This document shows, piece by piece, positions 1 to 6,985 of a stretch of DNA of 29,714 bases. Location of the stretch: the NCBI GenBank assembly GCA_036005805.1, contig DASYQE010000144.1, positions 1 to 29,714 of the forward strand, written 5' to 3'. Below the pieces are notes generated by a model. It was not told the DNA's origin, searched no databases, and worked only from the letters and a program-made list of their open reading frames with translations. Position 1 is the stretch's first letter, and each line of letters begins with the position of its first letter. A program made the position numbers and the translations under genes. The stretch comes from DASRAU01 sp036005805 (lineage in GTDB: Bacteria > Acidobacteriota > Polarisedimenticolia > Gp22-AA2).

Positions 1-1274
1 CCTCTGCGGGCGCGGCAGGAGGGGCTGCGCCAGGTCCAGGATGGCCTCGGCCATGGCCTCCTTGCTCATCAGCGGCAGCTCGACGACCTGGCCGCGCGCA
101 TCGAGGACCAGGGCCCGGTTGGTGGCGGCCTCGAATCCTTCCCCGGCGACGCCGATGCGGTTGGCGACGATGAGATCGAGGTTCTTGCGACGCAGCTTGC
201 CGCGCGCATTGGCTCTGAGATTCCCGCTTTCCGCCGCGAAGCCGACGAGCACCTGGTGTGGTTTCTTGCGCCGGCCGATCTCGGCCAGGATGTCGGTCGT
301 CGGAAGGAGGCGCGTCGCGACGGCGCGATCGCCGCGGCCGCCGGTGCGGCCCCGCTTCGCGTAGACCTCCTTCTTGAGCTTGCCGCGGGCCCGCGTCTCC
401 GGGCGGTAGTCCGAGACGGCGGCCGCCTTCAGCACCAGGTCCGCCCCCTGGAACTGGTTGAGCGTGGCCCGGAGCATTTCGTCCGCGGTCACCACCCGGA
501 CGACCTTCACGCCCTCGGGCGGCGCGAGCTGTGTCGGCCCTGAGACGAGCGTCACCTCCGCGCCGCGGGCGCGGGCCGCGGCGGCGAGCGCATAGCCCAT
601 GCGGCCGGTGGACGGATTGGAGATGAAGCGGGCGGGGTCGAAGGGTTCGCGGGTCGGTCCCGCGGTCACGAGGACGCGGCGGCCTTCGAGGGGACGCCCC
701 TCAGGCGGCCCCGGGCGGTGCGCACTTTTTTTTTGAGCCGATCGAAGATGGCATCGACGATCGTCTGCGGTTCCGCCATGCGCCCGATCCCCTCGTCGCC
801 GCAGGCCAGTTCGCCCGCGACCGGGTCGATCACCGCCACGCCGCGCTGGCGGAGCGTCTGGAGATTGGCGCGCGTCGCGGGGTGCTCCCACATCCCGACG
901 TTCATCGCGGGAGCGACCAGGACGGGCGCCCGGACGGCCAGGTGGAAGGTGCTCAGGAAATCGTCGGCCAGGCCGTGAGCCAGCTTCGCGAGGATGTCGG
1001 CGGTGGCGGGGGCCACCACCATCAGGTCGAGCCCGCGCGCGAGCGTGATGTGCTCGATGTCCGACCCGGCCGCGCCGCGCCACGGATCCGACAGGACCCG
1101 GTGACCCGAGAGGGTCTCGAGGGTGAGCGGCGTGATGAAGCGCCGCGCATTGCGGGTCATGAGGACGTGCACCTCCGCCCCGCCGCGCCGCAGGCCCCGG
1201 ACGATCTCCGCCGCCTTGTAGGCGGCGATGCCGCCGCTGACGCCGAGCGCGATGCGGGGAGGGCCGTCACTCAC
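1..1274 (-). CDS. coaBC: CoaBC: phosphopantothenoylcysteine decarboxylase / phosphopantothenate-cysteine ligase, frame interrupted, 3' end cut by window edge
   Basis: Coenzyme A biosynthesis: the CoaB half joins cysteine to 4'-phosphopantothenate and the CoaC half decarboxylates the product using FMN. The N-terminal flavoprotein part (GTG start at 1274) carries His75, the PAMN motif at 122-125 and Cys158 in LACGDEG, at the same numbers as the E. coli enzyme. The frame then meets nine A residues (plus-strand T run 726-734) and ends at a TGA at 666-668, giving 202 residues. The CoaB half continues in the -1 frame, open to base 1, with GPTREP, NPSTGRMG, KAAAVSDYRP, LVGFAAES and DLIVANRIG. The two halves together match a normal CoaBC, so either one A is missing from the assembly or the run is a slippage site. 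The start overlaps the rpoZ stop by 8 nt. Function is firm; frame status is unresolved. Confidence 0.9.
726..734 (-). other. A9 slippage / frameshift site inside coaBC
   Basis: On the minus strand the CoaC frame reads CTC AAA AAA AAA GTG. The CoaB frame is reached by a -1 shift, so that the last A pairs with GT as the next codon. This is exactly what a slippery A-AAA-AAA heptamer, or one extra A in the transcript, would give. A perfect 6-bp stem with a 3-nt loop (688-702, GAGGGG/CCCCTC) lies about 23 nt downstream. The same signature would come from a homopolymer miscount in sequencing. Confidence 0.6.
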
Positions 1275-1530
1275 CCGGAGGAACTCCCTCGTCGATGGCG
1301 TACGGCTCGGTGGTCACCTCGCTGACCTCCGTCTGCACCGGGATCTCCTCGGGGAACGGGCCGTAGCTGTACGGGATGACCCCGGCCAGGACCTCCTCCT
1401 GGGCGATGGTCATCGACTTCTGCGACAGGCTTTCGATGCGCGCGCGGGCGCCCCGCTGCAGCTGCTTGCAGCGCTCGGCCGCGATGGTGATGAACTCGAA
1501 CTTGTTGCCGATTGAATCGAGGCGAACCAT
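1267..1530 (-). CDS. rpoZ: DNA-directed RNA polymerase omega subunit
   Basis: Small RNA polymerase subunit that helps assemble and stabilise beta'. The 87-residue product opens with MVRLDSIGNKFEF, then RCKQLQRGARAR and a central IAQEEVLAGVIPY, which follows the omega pattern of an N-terminal helix, a basic repeat-like helix and the conserved region after it. The C-terminal tail is acidic and poorly conserved, as usual. The order yicC-gmk-rpoZ-coaBC is a common bacterial arrangement and supports the call. Two in-frame ATG codons, at 1530 and 1548, each follow their own GGGAGG ribosome binding site; I chose the inner one because it gives the usual family N-terminus. Its stop overlaps the coaBC GTG by 8 nt. 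Confidence 0.9.
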   Translation of the reverse strand: MVRLDSIGNKFEFITIAAERCKQLQRGARARIESLSQKSMTIAQEEVLAGVIPYSYGPFPEEIPVQTEVSEVTTEPYAIDEGVPPGE

Positions 1531-1558
1531 CGAACCTCCCTGGACCATCGAGCCTCCC
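1526..1558 (-). repeat. Tandem duplicated ribosome binding site plus start codon of rpoZ
   Basis: Two copies of GGGAGG(C/T)TCGATGGT lie 18 nt apart in the same reading frame (plus-strand copies 1544-1558 and 1526-1540, one mismatch). Each holds a Shine-Dalgarno sequence and an ATG, so translation could begin at either, giving products that differ by six residues (MVQGGS). Confidence 0.75.
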
Positions 1559-1567
1559 GGGCAAGGA

Positions 1568-1594
1568 ATCCGGGCCCCGGGTCCGGGGCCGGAT
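1568..1594 (-). promoter_or_regulatory. Stem-loop in the gmk-rpoZ gap
   Basis: The 64-nt gap between gmk and rpoZ holds a near-perfect dyad: ATCCGG pairs with CCGGAT and inner CCCCG with CGGGG, with one bulged base and a 4-nt loop. No T-run follows on the minus strand, so it is not a standard intrinsic terminator. It could be an attenuator or an mRNA processing or stability element. A TACAAT hexamer (plus 1606-1611) just after the gmk stop could be a -10 for rpoZ, but no -35 is visible. Confidence 0.5.
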
Positions 1595-1613
1595 GGAAAG
1601 CGCGCATTGTACC

Positions 1614-2249
1614 TCAGGAGACGGGGTGGTCGGGCCCGAAGCCGGCCTGGATGCCGGCGACGCGCTCCTTCAGCCGCGAGGTCCGGCAGCGGGTCGCGAC
1701 GACGATGGAGCGCAGGCGATCGAAGGCGGCGTCGAGGTCGTCGTTGACCACCTGGTAGTCGTACTCGCCCGCCCGCGCCACCTCGGCGGCGGCGAGGCGC
1801 AGTCGCTTCTCGAGGCTCTCCTCCGACTCGCTGCCGCGGGCCACCAGCCGGGCCCGCAGCGCCTCGGGTCCGGGCGGGAGGATGAAGATCAACACCGCCT
1901 CGGGCCGCAGGCGCCGCACCGCCATGGCGCCCTGCGTGTCCACGTCGAGCAGCACGTCGCGTCCCTCGCGGAGGACCTCCTCGACCTGGCGGCTGGAGGT
2001 GCCGTAGAGCTCGCCCCCCACCACGGCCCATTCCAGGAATTCATCGGCCTTGCGGCGCGCCTCGAATTCCTCCCGGGTGACGAAGTGGTAGTCCACGCCG
2101 GGCCGCTCGCTGGCGCGCTGCGGCCGGGTGGTGTGCGAGACGGAGAAGACCAGCCCCGGCAGCGCCTGCAGGAGGCGGCGGCACAGCGTCGTCTTCCCGG
2201 CCCCCGAGGGGGCGGAGACCACCAGCAACCCGCCCGACCCTTTGCTCAT
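1614..2249 (-). CDS. gmk: Guanylate kinase
   Basis: Phosphorylates GMP to GDP with ATP in the cytoplasm, feeding GTP and dGTP synthesis. The 211-residue length is normal for the family. The P-loop SAPSGAGKTT is at residues 12-21, followed by the GMP-binding segment with SHTTRPQR and GVDYHFV, the YGTS motif and the DVDTQGA segment; the late arginine region (RGSESEESLEKRL) forms the lid. The ATG at 2249 overlaps the TGA of yicC (ATGA), so translation is probably coupled; no strong ribosome binding site precedes it. Confidence 0.97.
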   Translation of the reverse strand: MSKGSGGLLVVSAPSGAGKTTLCRRLLQALPGLVFSVSHTTRPQRASERPGVDYHFVTREEFEARRKADEFLEWAVVGGELYGTSSRQVEEVLREGRDVLLDVDTQGAMAVRRLRPEAVLIFILPPGPEALRARLVARGSESEESLEKRLRLAAAEVARAGEYDYQVVNDDLDAAFDRLRSIVVATRCRTSRLKERVAGIQAGFGPDHPVS

Positions 2250-3127
2250 TCGAGGTTCTGCGCCTGCTCGCGGATGGTCTCCACGGCCGACCGCAGCCGC
2301 AGCGCCGCCTGGCAGATCGGCAGAGCCTCCGCCTTGCTGGCGATGGTGTTCGACTCGCGGTTCATCTCCTGCATCACGAAGTCGAGCATCTTCCCGGCGG
2401 GCGACTCCCGGCCTTCGAGGAGGCCCCGCGCCTGCTCGAGGTAGCCGCCGAGGCGCACCAGCTCTTCGCTGATGTCCACCTTGTCGGCGAGCAGCGCCAC
2501 CTCCTGCGCGAGGCGCGCCGGGTCGATGGCCGCGTCCTGGAGGAGCGGCGCCAGGCGCTCGCGCAGGCGGGCGGCGAGGCGATCCGGCTCGCGCGCCGTG
2601 TCGGACGCGATGACGGCGACGTCCCGCTCCATCGCATCCAGGCGGGCGCGCAGGTCGGCGGAGAGCCGCGTCCCTTCCGCGCGGCGCCCGGCGTCGAAGG
2701 CCTCGAGCGCGGCGGCGAAGGCCGTGCGCAACAGCCCGGTCGCGAGGGCCGGATCGGCCGCCTCTTCCCCCGTCATCTGCACGACGCCCGGCAGCGACAG
2801 GAGCGCCGCCGCAGGAAGCGCGGGCCCGAGGCGGTGGCGCCTGGCGAGCCGGCGCGCCGCCTCGACGTACTGGGCCGCGATGGCGTCGCGGATCTCCAGC
2901 CGCCCCTCGCCGTCGCCGGCGGCGAGCAGGGTCGCGGTCGCCTCGACGCGCCCGCGCACCAGCCGCTCCTGCAGGAGGCGGCGCAGCTCCGGCTCGCTCG
3001 ACGCCACCTCCGGCGGCAGCCGCAGGCGGACGTCGAGCACGCGGTTGTTGAATCCCTTGATCTCGACCGTGAGGCGCAGGCCGTCCCGCTCGGCGAGGCC
3101 GCTGCCGAACGCGGTCATGCCGCGCAC
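2246..3127 (-). CDS. yicC: YicC/YloC family endoribonuclease
   Basis: YicC-family proteins are endoribonucleases linked to RNA turnover and stationary-phase survival; the family is widely found next to gmk, as here. The product has the N-terminal MTAFGSG motif (family MTGFG), EIKGFNNRVLDVRLRLP, and the conserved C-terminal stretch with GKMLDFVMQEMNRE followed by SNTIASKA. I chose the GTG at 3127 because it gives MRGMTAFG, matching the family N-terminus and length (293 residues), and it has GGAG six bases upstream. An ATG at 3181 in the same frame overlaps the lpxB stop (ATGA) and is the alternative, adding 18 residues. It ends in an ATGA overlap with gmk. Confidence 0.92.
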   Translation of the reverse strand: MRGMTAFGSGLAERDGLRLTVEIKGFNNRVLDVRLRLPPEVASSEPELRRLLQERLVRGRVEATATLLAAGDGEGRLEIRDAIAAQYVEAARRLARRHRLGPALPAAALLSLPGVVQMTGEEAADPALATGLLRTAFAAALEAFDAGRRAEGTRLSADLRARLDAMERDVAVIASDTAREPDRLAARLRERLAPLLQDAAIDPARLAQEVALLADKVDISEELVRLGGYLEQARGLLEGRESPAGKMLDFVMQEMNRESNTIASKAEALPICQAALRLRSAVETIREQAQNLE

Positions 3128-3177
3128 GCCCCGCTCCGCCGCCGTGGAAGTTCCGATCGCCCGTGCCCTTCGTTCCG

Positions 3178-4368
3178 TCATCGTGCACCGCCGCGCGCGG
3201 CCGCGATCATATCCCAGGCGATGTGCGCCGCCCGTCCGATGGCGCCCGGCTCTCCGAGGCGCGCCCGCACCGTTTGCAGGTCCCTTCGCATCGCCTCGGC
3301 GCGGGCCGGATCGGTCAGCAGCTCGCGCAGCGCCCGGGCGATCGGGGGCCCCTGGCACTCGTCCTGGATCAGCTCGGGCACGACCCGGCGCCCGGCGATG
3401 AGGTTCGGCATCCCGACGTGCGGCAGGTCGGTCAGGCGCCGCGCCAGGGCGTAGGTCATCGGGTTCATCCGGTAGACGATCACCATCGGCGTCCCGAGCA
3501 GCGCGGTCTCGAGCGTGGCGGTGCCCGAAGCCACGACCGCGGCATCCGCCGCCGCGACGGCGTCGTAGCGATCCTCCCGCACCAGGACCGGCAGCGGCTG
3601 CCCGGGCAAAGCCGCTCGAGCCAGGGCGCGGATCTCCTCCTCGCGCCGCGTCGGCGCGACCGTGAGCAGGCTCTGCACATCCCGGAATTCGGATCGCAGT
3701 GTCGCCAAGGCTTCGAGCATCGGCGGCAGGTGGGTGGCGACCTCGTTGCGCCGGCTCCCCGGCAGAAGCGCCACGACCGGGCGATCGGGGTCGAGCCCGA
3801 GGCGGGCGCGCTCCTGGCGGCGGTTGCGGTGCGTGCGCACGAGGTCGAGGAGCGGGTGTCCGACGAACGTGACCGGCACGCCGGCCTCCCGGTAGATCGC
3901 CTCCTCGAACGGCAGGATCACGAGCATCCGATCGACGAGGCCCGCCATGCGGCGCACCCGCCCGCGCCGCCACGCCCACACCTGCGGACTGACGAAGTAC
4001 AGCACCGGCACAGAGGCATCGCGGGCGCGGGCGGCCAGGCGCAGGTTGAAATCGGGGTAGTCGATGAGGATCGCGAGGTCGGGTCGCGTCGCCGGATCCG
4101 CCAGCACGCGCGAGGCGGCGCGGAAGGCCTTCCAGATGGCGCCGAAACGCGCCGCGACCTCGACGATGCCGGTCACGCCGAGCACGGCGGCGTCGGCGAG
4201 CGGATCGAGCCCCGCCGCGCGCATGGCGTCGCCGCCGATGCCGGTGAAGACCACCGGCGGGACCGGGGACGAGGCCGCTCGTTCCCGCATGGCGGTCTGG
4301 ATCAGGCCGCCGTAGAGATCGCCCGAAGCCTCCCCCGCCACGATCAGAACGCGCGCCGGCCTCGTCAT
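3178..4368 (-). CDS. lpxB: Lipid-A-disaccharide synthase
   Basis: Joins UDP-2,3-diacylglucosamine and lipid X to give the lipid A disaccharide at the inner membrane, a GT19 glycosyltransferase. The 396-residue product has the N-terminal AGEASGDLYGG, IDYPDFNLRLA, FVSPQVWAWR, GHPLLD, LPGSRRNEV and ASGTATLETAL, all signature segments of LpxB. The ATG at 4368 follows a strong GGAGGAAA ribosome binding site and overlaps the stop of the acyltransferase gene upstream (ATGA). Its presence means the cell makes lipid A and so has an LPS-type outer membrane. Confidence 0.97.
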   Translation of the reverse strand: MTRPARVLIVAGEASGDLYGGLIQTAMRERAASSPVPPVVFTGIGGDAMRAAGLDPLADAAVLGVTGIVEVAARFGAIWKAFRAASRVLADPATRPDLAILIDYPDFNLRLAARARDASVPVLYFVSPQVWAWRRGRVRRMAGLVDRMLVILPFEEAIYREAGVPVTFVGHPLLDLVRTHRNRRQERARLGLDPDRPVVALLPGSRRNEVATHLPPMLEALATLRSEFRDVQSLLTVAPTRREEEIRALARAALPGQPLPVLVREDRYDAVAAADAAVVASGTATLETALLGTPMVIVYRMNPMTYALARRLTDLPHVGMPNLIAGRRVVPELIQDECQGPPIARALRELLTDPARAEAMRRDLQTVRARLGEPGAIGRAAHIAWDMIAAARGGAR

Positions 4369-5069
4369 GCCTTTCCTCCGAGCCCGGCGATGGCCTCCGC
4401 GCGCGCCCCGGCCGCGCGTGCCTCGGCGCGCGCCGTCAGGTCCTCGAGGATGCGCTCGAGGTCGGCGCGGATTCGCTCCATGGTGTCGCGATCGGCCCGC
4501 GCCTCGACCGAAATCGGGTCGCCGTACACGAAGACGCCGCGCGCGAACGGCTGCGGCACGAAGAATCGATCCCAGGAGCGCAGCCGCGATCCGCGGGAGG
4601 CCGCGAACGCCACGGGGACGATGGGCGCCCTTCCGAGCCGGGCGGCTTCCACGACTCCGACCTGCACGCGGTGGCGGGGCCCGCGCGGGCCGTCGGTCGC
4701 GAAGGCGGCGTCGCGACCGGCGCGCAGGTGCCGGATCATCTCCACCAGCGCCGCCGCCCCGCCGCGGCCGGTCGATCCCCGCACCATGAGGTGTCCGAAG
4801 CGCTCGAGCGTGCGCGACACGTATTCGCCGTCGCGGTGCCGGCTGGAGAGCACCGCGAGTGTCCTGCCGTACGACTGTCCGAGATAGGAATAGGTCATCA
4901 GCAGGAGCTGATCGTGGAAGAAGGCGTGCACGTAGGGGCGGCCCGCCCGGTGGAGCTCGCGCACCACGCCGTCGTTCTCCCAGGTCAGACGCAGGGTGCG
5001 GCGCAGCGTCCGGATGAGACCGGACGCCAGCACCGGCAGCCACCTTCGTCCCCAGGCGCTGCGCGTCAC
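4365..5069 (-). CDS. DUF374 lysophospholipid acyltransferase-like protein
   Basis: A 234-residue member of the DUF374 branch of the LPLAT/PlsC-like acyltransferases, often found beside lipid A or Kdo genes. It has HAFFHDQLLLMTY, where the family carries its HxxxxD-like catalytic motif in altered form, then SSRHRDGEYV, RGSTGRGG and TDGPRGPRHRVQ. The substrate cannot be told from the sequence; acyl transfer to a lipid A intermediate or phospholipid is an inference from position next to lpxB. The GTG start at 5069 lies next to the divergent promoter region and makes this the first gene of the lpxB-coaBC operon. It overlaps lpxB by 4 nt. Confidence 0.88.
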   Translation of the reverse strand: MTRSAWGRRWLPVLASGLIRTLRRTLRLTWENDGVVRELHRAGRPYVHAFFHDQLLLMTYSYLGQSYGRTLAVLSSRHRDGEYVSRTLERFGHLMVRGSTGRGGAAALVEMIRHLRAGRDAAFATDGPRGPRHRVQVGVVEAARLGRAPIVPVAFAASRGSRLRSWDRFFVPQPFARGVFVYGDPISVEARADRDTMERIRADLERILEDLTARAEARAAGARAEAIAGLGGKA

Positions 5070-5166
5070 AGGGTCACCCGGAACAGCCTGTCCGGAAGGA
5101 AGCGAGTGATGGGCTGGAGGTGAGGAGCACGCGGCGTGGAGATCGGGTGCGCGTCACGCGCGGTGG

Positions 5167-5174
5167 ATTATACT
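5167..5174. promoter_or_regulatory. Back-to-back -10 elements of a divergent promoter
   Basis: In a very GC-rich 163-bp intergenic region the only AT-rich patch reads TATAAT on the minus strand (5172-5167, perfect -10) and TATACT on the plus strand (5169-5174). They face the acyltransferase-lpxB operon and the UXS gene respectively. No good -35 is visible in either direction. The rest of the intergenic region shows no other recognisable element apart from the hairpin next to it. Confidence 0.55.
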
Positions 5175-5200
5175 GCGCGGCCCGGGAGACCGGGCCGCGC
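5175..5200 (+). promoter_or_regulatory. Perfect 11-bp inverted repeat with GAGA loop upstream of UXS
   Basis: GCGCGGCCCGG (5175-5185) and CCGGGCCGCGC (5190-5200) are exact inverse copies around a GAGA loop, a GNRA tetraloop. It starts one base after the plus-strand -10 hexamer and ends 32 nt before the UXS start. No T-run follows. It may be a 5' leader structure or a DNA dyad bound by a regulator. Confidence 0.65.
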
Positions 5201-5232
5201 GACAGTGTCGTCCGCGGGGCCGCGGGGGGACC

Positions 5233-6219
5233 ATGCGAGCGAAGAAACGACGTCCGGCGCAGGAACGGTCGCGGGGCCGCAGGAAGCGGATCGTCATCAC
5301 CGGCGGCGCCGGCTTCATCGGATCGCACCTGTGCGATCACTTCCTCGCGCGCGGGTTCGATGTCATCTGCGTCGACAACCTGCTCACCGGATCCACCGAG
5401 AACCTCGCGCATATCCGCAATCCCCGCTTCCAGTTCATCCACCAGGACCTGACGAACTACGTCTACCTCCCTGGTCCCATCGATTTCATCCTGCACTTCG
5501 CCAGTCCCGCGAGCCCCAAGGACTACCTCGAGCTGCCCATCCAGACGCTCAAGGTGGGCTCGCTCGGCACCCACAAGGCGCTCGGGCTCGCGAAGGCGAA
5601 GGGGGCGCGGCTGCTGCTCGCCTCGACCTCCGAGGTCTACGGGGATCCGCTGGTGCACCCGCAGAAGGAGTCGTACTGGGGGAACGTCAACCCGGTGGGT
5701 CCGCGCGGCGTCTACGACGAGGCGAAGCGCTTCGCCGAGGCGATGACCGTGGCGTACCGCACCGCCGAGGGCGTCGACACCACCATCGCGCGCATCTTCA
5801 ACACCTATGGCCCGCGCATGCGCCTGCAGGATGGTCGCGCCATCCCGGCGTTCATGAGCCAGGCGCTCACCGGCCGCCCGGTCACCGTCTTCGGCGACGG
5901 CAGCCAGACGCGCTCGTTCTGCTACATCGACGACATGGTGCGCGGCATCGAGGCGCTGCTGCTGTCGGGGCACTCCGGCCCGATCAACATCGGCAACCCG
6001 CGCGAGATGACTCTGCTCGAGATGGCCCGCGCCGTGATCACGCTCACGGGCTCGCGGAGCCGCATCGTCCACCGGCCGCTGCCCACCGACGACCCCAAGG
6101 TCCGGCAGCCGGACATCCGGCTGGCGCGGAAGGTGCTGCGCTGGGAGCCCCGCGTCGACCTGCAGACGGGGCTGCGCCACACGGTGCGCTACTTCAAGAG
6201 TCGCCTGGGGCGGCGCTGA
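5233..6219 (+). CDS. UDP-glucuronate decarboxylase (UDP-xylose synthase), SDR family
   Basis: Converts UDP-glucuronate to UDP-xylose with bound NAD, a cytosolic extended SDR. After a basic 19-residue N-terminal extension the Rossmann motif GGAGFIGSH lies at 24-32; TSEVYGDP at about 132-139 and the catalytic YDEAK at 161-165 follow. ESYWGNVNPVGPR is the hallmark that separates UXS from other epimerases, and FCYIDDMV and NIGNPREMTLLE are also typical. Length (328) fits the bacterial enzyme. Its substrate would come from the Ugd encoded at 23891-25192, so it belongs to the polysaccharide pathway although it is transcribed alone on the opposite strand. A G-rich ribosome binding site (GGGGGG) precedes the ATG. 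Confidence 0.93.
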   Translation: MRAKKRRPAQERSRGRRKRIVITGGAGFIGSHLCDHFLARGFDVICVDNLLTGSTENLAHIRNPRFQFIHQDLTNYVYLPGPIDFILHFASPASPKDYLELPIQTLKVGSLGTHKALGLAKAKGARLLLASTSEVYGDPLVHPQKESYWGNVNPVGPRGVYDEAKRFAEAMTVAYRTAEGVDTTIARIFNTYGPRMRLQDGRAIPAFMSQALTGRPVTVFGDGSQTRSFCYIDDMVRGIEALLLSGHSGPINIGNPREMTLLEMARAVITLTGSRSRIVHRPLPTDDPKVRQPDIRLARKVLRWEPRVDLQTGLRHTVRYFKSRLGRR

Positions 6220-6240
6220 TCGGGAAGCCCGCGCCTCTCG

Positions 6241-6966
6241 TCAGGGCTTGACGGCGCAGGCGATGAAGTGCGAGCGCAGGAACGGCAGGCGCTCGAACGC
6301 CCCGCACAGACCCTCGGAGATCGGCGCCAGCCGGCGGACCAGCGGCGGGAGCAGGGTCACGCTCCTGAGCCGCAGGGGCCAGCCGGGGAACGCGCCGCGC
6401 AGCTCCGCCGCGCTCACCGGGCGCGTGTTCCGGTTCCAGGGATTGGGATAGCGCGTGTCGTAGGAGATGAACGCCCCGCCCGGCTTCAGCACCCGGGCGC
6501 CCTCCGCGTAAATGGCCGACCGGCGGGAGGCGTCGAGCACCGAGGAGATCATCGTGGACTGGAAGACCAGGTCCACGCGCGCGTCGCCGATCGGCAGTTG
6601 CGTCGCGTCCGCGACGGCCGCGGGAAGACCCGGGAGCTGGCGGCGCGCCGCGCGCAGGTCCGGTGCCACGAGATCCAGGGCGACGATCCCGGACCGCGGC
6701 CACCCCAGGCGGTCCATCTCGACGCAGTCGATGCCGCCGCCGGCGCCCAGGTCGAGGACCAGGGCGTCCTGGCGCGGCAGGCCGAGGCTCGCCAGGAGCG
6801 GCCGCAACGCTTCCCATTTGCCGCGGTGGATGAGGTGGGGACCCGGGCCGCTCCAGCGGCGCAGGTAACGCTCCTCGCGGTACGTCGCCTCGTAGAGGCG
6901 GCGGATCCGCGCGTGCTCTTCAGGATCGGAGCCCCGGGGGTTCGGCTCCGGATCGGCGCGGACCAT
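6241..6966 (-). CDS. Class I SAM-dependent methyltransferase
   Basis: A 241-residue Rossmann-fold methyltransferase. Motif I is VLDLGAGGGIDCVEMDR, the acidic end of strand 2 is ALDLVAPDL, DATQLPIGDARVDLV is the motif II region, and RVLKPGGAFISYD the post-II loop. The substrate is not readable from sequence. Its place as the last gene of the export operon, 19 nt after the BY-kinase stop, suggests a sugar O-methyl or chain-capping methylation of the polysaccharide, which is inference. The ATG at 6966 was chosen because upstream in-frame starts lie within the kinase gene. It converges on the UXS gene with only 21 nt between stops and no visible terminator. Confidence 0.85.
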   Translation of the reverse strand: MVRADPEPNPRGSDPEEHARIRRLYEATYREERYLRRWSGPGPHLIHRGKWEALRPLLASLGLPRQDALVLDLGAGGGIDCVEMDRLGWPRSGIVALDLVAPDLRAARRQLPGLPAAVADATQLPIGDARVDLVFQSTMISSVLDASRRSAIYAEGARVLKPGGAFISYDTRYPNPWNRNTRPVSAAELRGAFPGWPLRLRSVTLLPPLVRRLAPISEGLCGAFERLPFLRSHFIACAVKP

Positions 6967-6985
6967 CCGCGGGACGGGCCGGCCG

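Noticed and set aside
3119..3181. ATG at 3181 as the yicC start
   Set aside because: It would overlap lpxB neatly, but adds 18 residues absent from the family; the GTG at 3127 has a good GGAG site and gives the expected MRGMTAFG N-terminus. Kept as an alternative only.
5175..5200. Hairpin as an intrinsic terminator
   Set aside because: There is no T-run after it on either strand, and no gene reads into it from upstream.
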